Below are positions 1-7,742 of a stretch of DNA of 64,000 bases, in pieces; the first letter of the stretch is position 1; the number at the start of each line of letters is the position of its first letter. Below the pieces are notes generated by a model. That model was not told where the DNA came from. It did not search any database and saw only the letters and a program-made list of their open reading frames with translations. The stretch is from assembly GCF_003581645.1 (NCBI RefSeq), contig NZ_QXFK01000014.1, positions 606,926 to 670,925 of the forward strand, written 5' to 3'. This DNA comes from Pelagerythrobacter aerophilus. Lineage in GTDB: Bacteria; Pseudomonadota; Alphaproteobacteria; Sphingomonadales; Sphingomonadaceae. A program made the translations under genes and the position numbers.

Positions 1-1
1 A

Positions 2-1708
2 GAGGAAGCGAAGCCAGTCAGCGGCCCCGCGATCATCACCGAGCAGACGTCGACGATTGTCGTCGAGCCCGGCTGGAGCGCGCTGCGAGCATCGGACGGG
101 ACCCTCGTGCTGACGCGCAGCGTGCCGGCGCAGCGTGCCCAGGCGCTCGGCACGAAGGCCGATCCGGTGATGCTCGAGATCTTCAACAACCTGTTCATGG
201 CCATCGCCGAAGAAATGGGGGTTGCGCTCCAGTCGACCGCGACGAGCGTCAACATCAAGGAGCGGCTCGACTTCTCATGCGCCCTGTTCGACCGTGACGG
301 TGCGCTGATCGCCAACGCGCCTCACATCCCGGTGCACCTTGGCTCGATGGGCGAAAGCATCCGCCACATCATCGATATGCGCGGCTCGGCGCGCGACGGA
401 CGGGGCATCCTGCGCGGAGATGCCTACGCGTTGAACGACCCTTACCGCGGGGGCACGCACCTGCCGGACGTGACGGTGATCATGCCCGTCTTCTACTCCG
501 ACGAGGATGCCGAGCCCTCAGCCTTCGTGGCCGCGCGCGGCCATCATGCCGACATCGGCGGCATTGCGCCGGGTTCGATGCCGCCCGACAGCCGCACGAT
601 CGACGCGGAAGGTGTGCTGATCGACAACCTGCTGCTCGTCGACGAGGGACATTTTCAGGAGCGCGAGGTGCGCACCCTGCTCGGCTCCGGATCGCACCCG
701 GCGCGCAACGTCGACCGCAACATCTCCGACCTCAGGGCGCAGCTTGCGGCCTGCGCACGCGGCGCCGAAGGACTCATCGGCGCCGTACGCGAACACGGGT
801 CCGACGTTATCGACGCCTACATGCGCCATGTTCTCGCCAACGCGGAGGAGTCGGTTCGGCGGCTGCTCGAAACGCTCGACGACGGCGAATTCGAGTACGC
901 ATTGGACAACGGCGCCAGCGTCCGCGTCGCCATTCGTATCGACCGCGCGAAACGGTCCGCCGTCTTCGATTTCACCGGTACCAGCGAGCAACTCGGCGAC
1001 AACTTCAACGCGCCGTTCTCGATCGTACGCGCCGCGTCGCTATACGTTCTGCGCACATTGATCGACGACCCCATACCGATGAACGACGGTTGCCTCCGCC
1101 CAGTCGAGCTGGTGGTGCCCGAAGGGAGCATGCTGAGCCCTCGCTATCCGGCAGCGGTCGTGGCCGGCAATGTCGAGACCAGCCAAGTGGTCACCGACGC
1201 CCTGTTTGCAGCGACGGGTCGCCTTGCACCGAGCCAGGGAACGATGAACAATTTCACCTTCGGCAACGGCCAACACCAATATTACGAGACGATCGCCGGC
1301 GGCTCCGGAGCCGGACCCGATCATGACGGGACCGACGCGGTGCAGACGCACATGACGAACAGCCGTCTCACCGACCCCGAGATCCTCGAGACCCGGCACC
1401 CGGTCCGGCTCGACCGTTTCGCAATCCGGCGCTGCTCCGGCGGAGACGGCGAGCATCGCGGCGGCGATGGCGTCACCCGAGAACTGACGTTCCTCGAGCC
1501 GATGCGGGCCAACATCCTCGCGAACCGGCGCCGTGTTCCGCCCAGAGGTATCAAGGGCGGCGGCGACGGCAAAGCCGGCCGCAACTGGGTCGAACGCGTC
1601 GATGGGACGATCGAGGAACTGAGCGCCACCCAGTCCGCCGAGATGCAGCCCGGCGACCGCTTCGTGATAGAGACGCCGGGCGGCGGCGGGTTCGGAGCGA
1701 CGAAATGA
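2..1708 (+). CDS. 5-oxoprolinase (ATP-hydrolysing), C-terminal part; cut by the window edge
   Basis: Hydrolyses 5-oxo-L-proline (pyroglutamate) to glutamate with ATP. The reading frame is open from base 2. Residues before the first internal Met (base 107) read like the end of a HyuA-type domain ([18 protein letters not shown]), so this is a HyuA-HyuB fusion whose N-terminal half lies outside the window. From about base 180 the HyuB-type (hydantoinase B/oxoprolinase) domain runs to the end, with family stretches such as [12 protein letters not shown] and a glycine-rich C-terminus ending TPGGGGFG. The stop overlaps the next start by 4 bases (ATGA), giving an operon with DUF969 and DUF979 membrane genes, which supports 5-oxoproline over hydantoin as substrate. 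An N-methylhydantoinase activity cannot be excluded from sequence alone. Confidence 0.9.
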   Translation, partial: EEAKPVSGPAIITEQTSTIVVEPGWSALRASDGTLVLTRSVPAQRAQALGTKADPVMLEIFNNLFMAIAEEMGVALQSTATSVNIKERLDFSCALFDRDGALIANAPHIPVHLGSMGESIRHIIDMRGSARDGRGILRGDAYALNDPYRGGTHLPDVTVIMPVFYSDEDAEPSAFVAARGHHADIGGIAPGSMPPDSRTIDAEGVLIDNLLLVDEGHFQEREVRTLLGSGSHPARNVDRNISDLRAQLAACARGAEGLIGAVREHGSDVIDAYMRHVLANAEESVRRLLETLDDGEFEYALDNGASVRVAIRIDRAKRSAVFDFTGTSEQLGDNFNAPFSIVRAASLYVLRTLIDDPIPMNDGCLRPVELVVPEGSMLSPRYPAAVVAGNVETSQVVTDALFAATGRLAPSQGTMNNFTFGNGQHQYYETIAGGSGAGPDHDGTDAVQTHMTNSRLTDPEILETRHPVRLDRFAIRRCSGGDGEHRGGDGVTRELTFLEPMRANILANRRRVPPRGIKGGGDGKAGRNWVERVDGTIEELSATQSAEMQPGDRFVIETPGGGGFGATK

Positions 1709-2451
1709 CTTACCTTCCGCTGCTCGGAATCCTGCTCGTCGTCATCGGCTTCGCGCTTCGCATGAACCCGATGCTGGTCGTCACGGCCGCGGCCGTCGTG
1801 ACCGGACTTCTCGCGGGGATGGATCTTTACCAGGTTATCTCGACCTTCGGCGAGGCCTTCAACGACAACCGCATCATCGCCATCGTATGGATCGTCCTCC
1901 CGGTGATCGGCCTGCTCGAACGCTTCGGGCTGCAGCAGCAGGCAGCGACGCTGATCCGCGGCTTCCGAAAGGCCACCGCTGGCAAGCTTCTGATCCTTTA
2001 CCTGCTCTATCGCCAGATCACCGCCGCAATCGGACTGCACTCGACTGCCGGACATCCGCAGACCGTGCGGCCGCTGATCGCGCCGATGGCGCTCGCTGCC
2101 GCCGAAAAGCAGCGCGGCGGCCCGATCGACGAAGACACGGCGGAGCGCGTCAAAAGCTATTCGGCCGCCACCGACAATGTCGGTCTGTTTTTCGGGGAAG
2201 ATATCTTTTTCGCGATCGGATCGATCGTGCTGATCCAGCAGACGCTGCTCACTTACGGGTACAATCTCGCGCCGCTCGAAATTGCCGTTTGGGCGATCCC
2301 GACCGCGATCGCCGCGTTTCTGATCCATGGTACGAGGCTCGCGCTGCTCGACCGTCGGCTGACGCGCGGTGCGGGGCTCGCCACCATGCCGGCGCCGCAC
2401 CATACGCCGACCGACACGCCGCCCACCGGCCATGTGGGGGCGAGCGAATGA
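1705..2451 (+). CDS. DUF969 family membrane protein, probable 5-oxoproline transporter subunit
   Basis: A 248-residue integral membrane protein with hydrophobic segments at about residues 4-20, 24-42, 59-75, 166-185 and 193-213, and a family stretch around residue 110 (IGLHSTAGHPQTVRPLIAPM). DUF969 proteins are typically encoded next to DUF979 proteins and 5-oxoprolinases and are named on that basis as a 5-oxoproline transporter subunit. The role is inferred from context; no transport assay is known to me. Start and stop overlap both neighbours by 4 bases, implying coupled translation. Confidence 0.85.
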   Translation: MTYLPLLGILLVVIGFALRMNPMLVVTAAAVVTGLLAGMDLYQVISTFGEAFNDNRIIAIVWIVLPVIGLLERFGLQQQAATLIRGFRKATAGKLLILYLLYRQITAAIGLHSTAGHPQTVRPLIAPMALAAAEKQRGGPIDEDTAERVKSYSAATDNVGLFFGEDIFFAIGSIVLIQQTLLTYGYNLAPLEIAVWAIPTAIAAFLIHGTRLALLDRRLTRGAGLATMPAPHHTPTDTPPTGHVGASE

Positions 2452-3401
2452 TCACGCTGCAATGGCTCTACATCCTCGCGGGCCTCATGTTCGCGGCCTT
2501 CGCGCTCCTGAGCGCTGCCGACCGCACCAACGCGAAGCGGCTCGGCAATGCGGCGTTCTGGGGTCTGATGGCGCTGAGCCTGCTTGCCGGCGACTACCTC
2601 GGCGGTTTCGGAAACGGCCTGCTGGTGCTCGGGCTGGCCGGCCTGGCAGGTTTCGGGCTCATCGGCCGAAGCGCACCGCCCACGACAACGGATGCCGAGC
2701 GGGAGAGCTGGGCCGATCGGCTTGGTAACAGGCTCTTTCTTCCGGCACTCATCATCCCTGCGACGGCGCTCTTCGGCACGCTCGCCTACAACTACACGGC
2801 GCTCGGCACCTACGGCTGGTTCGAAGACAAGCGCGAGACCTACGTTCTGCTGGGTGTGGGCGTGCTGCTTGCAATCGCGGCCATTTTCGCATGGTTGAAA
2901 CCGTCGCCCCTGGCCCCGGTTCAGGAGGGGCGGCGCCTCATCGACGCGATCGGCTGGGCCGCCGTTCTTCCGCAGATGCTCGCGGCGCTCGGCGTACTGT
3001 TCGCAGCCGCGGGCGTCGGCACGATCATCGGAGACCTGACCGCGGCAGTCATTCCGGAGGGCAGCATCTTCCTCACCGTGCTGGTTTTCGCGATGGGAAT
3101 GGCCCTGTTCACGATGATCATGGGCAATGCGTTCGCGGCATTCCCCGTCATGGCCGCGGCAGTCGGCATCCCGCTCCTTGTTGAAGACTATGGCGGCAAT
3201 CCGGCGATCGTCGGGGCAGTCGGCATGCTGGCGGGGTTCTGCGGGACTTTGATGACCCCGATGGCAGCCAACTTCAACCTCGTCCCGGCGGCGCTGCTGG
3301 AGCTCAAGGATCAGTACGGCGTGATCAAGGCGCAGATTGCTACGGCGCTGCCCCTGCTCGTCGCCAACATCCTCATCATCTATTTCGCGGCATTCGGATG
3401 A
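2448..3401 (+). CDS. DUF979 family membrane protein, probable 5-oxoproline transporter subunit
   Basis: A 317-residue very hydrophobic protein with about eight to nine predicted membrane segments, including the N-terminal one after MITLQWLYILAG. DUF979 is the regular partner of DUF969, and together they are thought to form a two-component permease for 5-oxoproline. The ATG lies inside the DUF969 stop (ATGA), so I chose it over upstream in-frame candidates. The C-terminal half contains a segment rich in Gly, Phe and Met (TLMTPMAANFNLVPAA), typical of the substrate-path region of secondary transporters, but the mechanism is unknown. Confidence 0.85.
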   Translation: MITLQWLYILAGLMFAAFALLSAADRTNAKRLGNAAFWGLMALSLLAGDYLGGFGNGLLVLGLAGLAGFGLIGRSAPPTTTDAERESWADRLGNRLFLPALIIPATALFGTLAYNYTALGTYGWFEDKRETYVLLGVGVLLAIAAIFAWLKPSPLAPVQEGRRLIDAIGWAAVLPQMLAALGVLFAAAGVGTIIGDLTAAVIPEGSIFLTVLVFAMGMALFTMIMGNAFAAFPVMAAAVGIPLLVEDYGGNPAIVGAVGMLAGFCGTLMTPMAANFNLVPAALLELKDQYGVIKAQIATALPLLVANILIIYFAAFG

Positions 3402-4402
3402 CTGATCTTAGCATGCATACGGCAGCGAAGATGGCTCGCATTGCTCTCGGGCATGTCGCGCAGGAATATCCGCACAAGCTCGATCACGTGCTGGGCGGCG
3501 ACGAGGATGCGCGGCCACCGCGAGAGCTTCACCCCGTCTTCTTCGGCAGCTTCGACTGGCATAGCTGTGTGCACGGCTGGTGGACGCTGTTGACGGTTCG
3601 TCGCCTGCATCGCGATGGCGCCGAGGCGCTGGAGATCGAGCGGCTCGCGGACAGCACGTTCACCGCCGAAAAGATTGCCGTGGAGCGGGCTTATCTGGAC
3701 CGCCCCCTCTCGCGGGGGTTCGAACGGCCCTATGGCTGGGCGTGGCTGCTCTACCTTCACCTTGAAGCGGCCAAACACGCCGACCGCAGCTGGGTCGCCG
3801 AGCTCGCGCCGCTGGCGAGCGCTTTCGCCAATCGCTTTCGCACGTATCTGCAGATCCTTACCTACCCGATTCGGGCGGGCGCTCATTCCAACACGGCCTT
3901 CGCGCTCGTTCTTGCGCTCGAATGGGCGGAGCAGTTCGACGAGCCTCTCGCCGACCTGATCCGCTCGCGTTCGCGGCATTGGTTCGCCGCCGACCGCGAC
4001 GCACAGGCGTGGGAGCCGAGTGGCGATGACTTCCTCTCCCCGACGCTGACGGAAGCGCTCCTGATGAAGCGGGTGCTCGCAGAGGACGCGTTCGGCGAGT
4101 GGTTCGGTCATTTCCTGCCGCGGATCCACCAGCGGCAGCCGGAGACACTCTTCACTCCGGCGACCGTCAGCGATCGCAGCGACGGCAAGATCGCGCACCT
4201 CGACGGCCTCAATCTCAGCCGCGCCTGGTGCTGGCGCCTGCTGGGCCATCGGGATGTCGCGGAAGAGCACCTTGCAGCCGCACTACCGCACGTCGCAGGT
4301 GACTACATGGGGGAGCACTGGCTGCAGAGCTTCGCCCTTCTGGCCCTACTCGCCACGAGGACAATTCAGGCAGACGCGTTAATTCCGCCCTCCCCACACT
4401 AG
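3398..4402 (+). CDS. DUF2891 family protein
   Basis: A 334-residue soluble protein with no signal peptide. The family hallmark is near residues 45-60 (HPVFFGSFDWHSCVHGWW), with further Trp- and His-rich helices suggestive of an alpha/alpha-barrel-like fold; this fold idea is my inference. It overlaps the DUF979 stop by 4 bases, so it belongs to the 5-oxoproline operon. DUF2891 has no established function. The conserved His/Cys/Trp cluster would suit an active site, and the location suggests a step in pyroglutamate or gamma-glutamyl compound use. Its 3' end overlaps the convergent DJ-1 gene by 4 bases. Confidence 0.85.
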   Translation: MTDLSMHTAAKMARIALGHVAQEYPHKLDHVLGGDEDARPPRELHPVFFGSFDWHSCVHGWWTLLTVRRLHRDGAEALEIERLADSTFTAEKIAVERAYLDRPLSRGFERPYGWAWLLYLHLEAAKHADRSWVAELAPLASAFANRFRTYLQILTYPIRAGAHSNTAFALVLALEWAEQFDEPLADLIRSRSRHWFAADRDAQAWEPSGDDFLSPTLTEALLMKRVLAEDAFGEWFGHFLPRIHQRQPETLFTPATVSDRSDGKIAHLDGLNLSRAWCWRLLGHRDVAEEHLAAALPHVAGDYMGEHWLQSFALLALLATRTIQADALIPPSPH

Positions 4403-5541
4403 TTCGTACGCGGATACTCCAGTTGCATGGCGACGACATCGGTTGTGAGCTTCCCGTAACGGTCGGTGATCGTGTCGAGCGTCCGGTCCAGTGCATCGAC
4501 CGGTCGCTGGGCGGGGAAGATCGACACCCGGCGATCCGACGGCCATTGGTCGTCGGCGAGATCAGGCAAGATGCGAATTCCGTTTGCCGTTGCCACCGCA
4601 TGGGTCGAAGCCGCGAAGGTGACGACGTCGGACCGGTAGGTTCGGGACCAGGCGTCGGCCACTATAGCCAGCGACACCTCGTCCATGCCGGGCTGAAGCT
4701 CGATTCCCCAAGTGTCGCGATTCCAGAACGTCATGCGATTGGCGAGCACGGTCGTCACGAACGGACGCGTGAGCCTGAATGCTGCGCTTGAATGCCGCGC
4801 ATCCCAGGCTTCGACGCCCAGTTCGTGCGCAACTTCTTCCGCCTTCCTGTGTCCGGCAATTGCTTCGATCAGCGTCAGCATCATCGGCATCGCGGCGGTG
4901 ATGCCGGTTGTGGTCACGACATTCCCGTCAGCCACCATGCGCCGGCCGGCGACATACTCGATCGTCGGGCTTCGCTCGAGCATCTCGCGGCGATAGTACC
5001 AGTGTGTCGTCGCACGCTTGCCGTCCAGCAGGCCGGCCGCGCCGACCACTTTGGCGCCAGCGCAGACGCCGAGGATTCGCGCGCCCTTGCGGGATTGATC
5101 CCGCAGCCATGCAAGCACCGCAGGATCGTCATCGCGGCTCATCGCCGGAACGATGACATAATCGGCTCCCTCGGGATGCCCGGCATCGAATTTGGCGATC
5201 GTCGCGTCCGGTTCTGCCCGAAGCGCGGGATAAAGCTGGACCGGCCCCGGTCCGGTCGCCAGCATGATCACATCGGCTACATCCGCTCGCCGCAGGATCC
5301 CGGTCGTGGTGATGTAGTCGTTGGTCTCGGTGGCGTCGTTGACCCCGACGACCGCAATGACAGGCCGGCCTTCGCCATCGTGTCGCAATGCAGCGAGCAT
5401 GGCGGCGGCCTCTTCCTGCGGCACCGGCGGAGCCTCGACCGCAACCGTTTTGGAAGGGAGGCTGAAAATCCAACCGGCAAAGCCCCCCAGACAAAGCAGA
5501 ACGACAGCGACACCGCCCCAGATGAAGATCGACTTCGACAT
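4399..5541 (-). CDS. Membrane-anchored DJ-1/PfpI (GlxA-like) protein with a second, degenerate DJ-1-like half
   Basis: A 380-residue protein. Residues 7-28 form a single N-terminal membrane anchor (FIWGGVAVVLLCLGGFAGW), so the rest is probably periplasmic. Residues 60-240 are a DJ-1/PfpI domain of the type found in GlxA/AraC regulators: the nucleophile elbow ILGVCAGA places Cys at about 160, followed by GLLDGKRATTHW. No AraC-type HTH follows. Instead, residues about 270-330 again resemble the beginning of a DJ-1 domain (GMDEVSLAIVADAW, then a NGIRILPDL stretch) and end without a nucleophile. The ATG at 5541 has AGGAG 9 bases upstream. Activity is unknown; glyoxalase/deglycase or sensor roles are possible. 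Confidence 0.75.
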   Translation of the reverse strand: MSKSIFIWGGVAVVLLCLGGFAGWIFSLPSKTVAVEAPPVPQEEAAAMLAALRHDGEGRPVIAVVGVNDATETNDYITTTGILRRADVADVIMLATGPGPVQLYPALRAEPDATIAKFDAGHPEGADYVIVPAMSRDDDPAVLAWLRDQSRKGARILGVCAGAKVVGAAGLLDGKRATTHWYYRREMLERSPTIEYVAGRRMVADGNVVTTTGITAAMPMMLTLIEAIAGHRKAEEVAHELGVEAWDARHSSAAFRLTRPFVTTVLANRMTFWNRDTWGIELQPGMDEVSLAIVADAWSRTYRSDVVTFAASTHAVATANGIRILPDLADDQWPSDRRVSIFPAQRPVDALDRTLDTITDRYGKLTTDVVAMQLEYPRTN

Positions 5542-5658
5542 GATTGCGTCTCCTTGACGGAAATGGTCGCGAGGCCGTCGGAACCCGGCAGCTTTATGAT
5601 GCCGGCATCTTGGCAAACGCGCGGGATGTGTTCGCAGCGAAGACTGTTGGCCTGTACC

Positions 5659-6675
5659 TCAAGCTGATCGACGAACCGTCACTGTTCGCTTGACTACCCC
5701 TAGCGCGATATCGCCCCGCAGATGCGGCGCGCGCCAAAAAGTGGTCTCCCCGCGATGCACAAGATGTCCGCGCACGTGATGCAGTCGCGGCGTTTGCCGG
5801 GTTTGCGCACTCCCGCCGTGCTCGCCAGACAGGATGCTGCCCCGCGCGAGGTCGAGACCGATTTCGGAATGTTCGAGCAGCGGAAGTTTTCCTCTTCTCT
5901 GTCGCGCCTTGTTCAGTCGGGACAGGTCGCTCGACAGAAAGGTCAGCGGCGTGCGGCTTTCCAGCACTGCGACGAACGCCAGGATCTGAGGGAGGAGATA
6001 CCAGGTATTATCCATACACTCCTGAATAAGCTGCGGAAACTTTTCGCGCCCGCAGCGAGCGAGAAACTCTTCCCAACCGGGATCGAGTCTGGCGATCACG
6101 TGCGAAAGCAAGTCGTCGAGCTGCGGAAGCGCGGCATTGCGCACAGCGAATGCCGAGCGTCCGTTCGCCGCCCTCGCCATCGGCGCGTCCAGGTCGAACT
6201 CGACCGAGAGGACATTCAGGTCCGGTAACGCACCCTCACTCGCCCACCAGGAGTGAATCTCGCCGCTGCGACCGTCGGGCCCCGAGTTGACGAGAGCGCC
6301 GAAACTATGCCGCGATGTAGCATCTTCGGATGGCCACTCCAGCCAGAAGGAATCATGGGGCATCTTCATGCGCGGATTGCGGGTGTCGAGATAGCTATCT
6401 GCCGAGCGGACCAGTTCGCAGCACCAGAACGCAACCTCGGGTTGAAGAATATACCGCACCGGCACGGTCGCGATCTCTTTGTTTCGACAGCCCACGCCTG
6501 TCAGAAGCATCGGCTTTGGCAAGCCCTTCGAAATCCGGATTTTGGGAGGACAGAGCATGATCCTGTCCGCCAGCCGCGTCGCTCGCGCGGTCAGACTGCG
6601 GATTTCGGCGATATTGCCGCTATCCATGATCTCGCCCGGACCGTTGCGCTCTTGATCCCGAGGCCTCGTCGCCAT
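5659..6675 (-). CDS. Hypothetical protein (338 aa), unrecognised
   Basis: A soluble protein without signal peptide or membrane segments. The start at 6675 is preceded by GGGAGG about 6 bases upstream; an in-frame ATG 48 bases downstream is the alternative. The N-terminal half contains cysteines (LCPPKIRI, VGCRNKE, FWCCELV). The C-terminus ends in a His/Arg/Trp-rich tail (LHHVRGHLVHRGETTFWRAP, then HLRGD) that resembles short tails I recall from phage-associated and other unclassified alphaproteobacterial proteins. The composition is less GC-skewed than the flanking genes and it stands alone between convergent and divergent neighbours. No function can be assigned. Confidence 0.65.
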   Translation of the reverse strand: MATRPRDQERNGPGEIMDSGNIAEIRSLTARATRLADRIMLCPPKIRISKGLPKPMLLTGVGCRNKEIATVPVRYILQPEVAFWCCELVRSADSYLDTRNPRMKMPHDSFWLEWPSEDATSRHSFGALVNSGPDGRSGEIHSWWASEGALPDLNVLSVEFDLDAPMARAANGRSAFAVRNAALPQLDDLLSHVIARLDPGWEEFLARCGREKFPQLIQECMDNTWYLLPQILAFVAVLESRTPLTFLSSDLSRLNKARQRRGKLPLLEHSEIGLDLARGSILSGEHGGSAQTRQTPRLHHVRGHLVHRGETTFWRAPHLRGDIALGVVKRTVTVRRSA

Positions 6676-6950
6676 GCCCGTCCCTCCCTTTGCCGGCGGA
6701 GGGAGCAAGAGTGACCGCACCCTTGCGAAGCCGCAGTGACGAGGTCAGCGAGCGGCGAAACAATGCAGCCTAGCGCGCGGGAACTCTGCCGAACGTCACA
6801 TGCGCGCGGTCAGCGGGATCGGTTGCGCACGTGCCGCCGCCGCTCTCACCGCACGCATGGCTTCAGAACCGTGCCGTTCGGCTGCATCGGGGTGGGATGA
6901 TCGCAGCGTAATCGGGATTGTCCTCAGAAAAGGCGGAGAGGACGACCTCA

Positions 6951-7463
6951 ATGACCAGAAGAGCAATTTTGAAAGCCATCTTTGTCGCAGGAACGCTCGA
7001 CATCCTTTCTGCCGTCGCGCTGACGGCCATGGCGGGCCGCCCGGTCGACCGGATGCTTGCCGGTATCGCGGCGGGACCGTTCGGCGACGGCGTCATCGCG
7101 CTCGGTCTCACTGCCGCGATGCTGGGGCTGGTGACGCATTATGCTCTGATGTCGATCATGGTCGTCGTGTTTGCCGGGTTGATCAGGCGATATCCCGGCC
7201 TGGTCCATCGACCTGTGGCTGCGGGAATCCTGTACGGGCTCGCCATCTATGCCGTGATGTACTGGCTGGTTCTTCCGATCCGCTGGCCCGACACGACACA
7301 GCTCTTCACGTTACGGGCGATCGGCATTCCGATCCTCATCCACATCACGCTGGTCGGCCTCCCTATATCGCTGATCCTTTCGGCCGCCGGCCGCAGCTCC
7401 CGCCAATCCGCCGTGCATGTTGCCGCAAGCGGCATGTCCTCGCGGCAGGCTCCACCCGCGTAA
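6951..7463 (+). CDS. Small integral membrane protein, unknown function
   Basis: A 170-residue protein with about four hydrophobic helices (about residues 8-26, 42-64, 80-97 and 115-135) and a short Ser/Arg-rich tail. The ATG at 6951 follows a GGCGGAGAGGACG purine-rich stretch with plausible spacing, which I prefer to an upstream ATG at 6918. It stands alone with a 5' gap of about 275 bases. It may belong to a DUF-type four-helix family (YagU-like proteins came to mind), but I cannot confirm membership. Confidence 0.6.
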   Translation: MTRRAILKAIFVAGTLDILSAVALTAMAGRPVDRMLAGIAAGPFGDGVIALGLTAAMLGLVTHYALMSIMVVVFAGLIRRYPGLVHRPVAAGILYGLAIYAVMYWLVLPIRWPDTTQLFTLRAIGIPILIHITLVGLPISLILSAAGRSSRQSAVHVAASGMSSRQAPPA

Positions 7464-7742
7464 ACGAGAGGTCATTCAAGAGACCACTCGCGGCCGAGCC
7501 GGCGCCTGGCGCTACGTTCGCCCCTCGTAAATCGACGCTCGGCCGGCTCCCTCCGTTCGGCGGCAGCGAAGGGCCACTGACCGGCAACGTCGGCGTCACG
7601 CAGACCGTCCGGTTCTAGCAAGAGTGTGCCAAGTCACGAGCAGTGGGGCCGCTCCGATCCTTCGCGCGAATGCGCGCAACGCGGCAGCTCTTTCCTTCGC
7701 TCGGCGACCGCAAAACAAAAAGACCGTCCAAGGGAGGAACCA

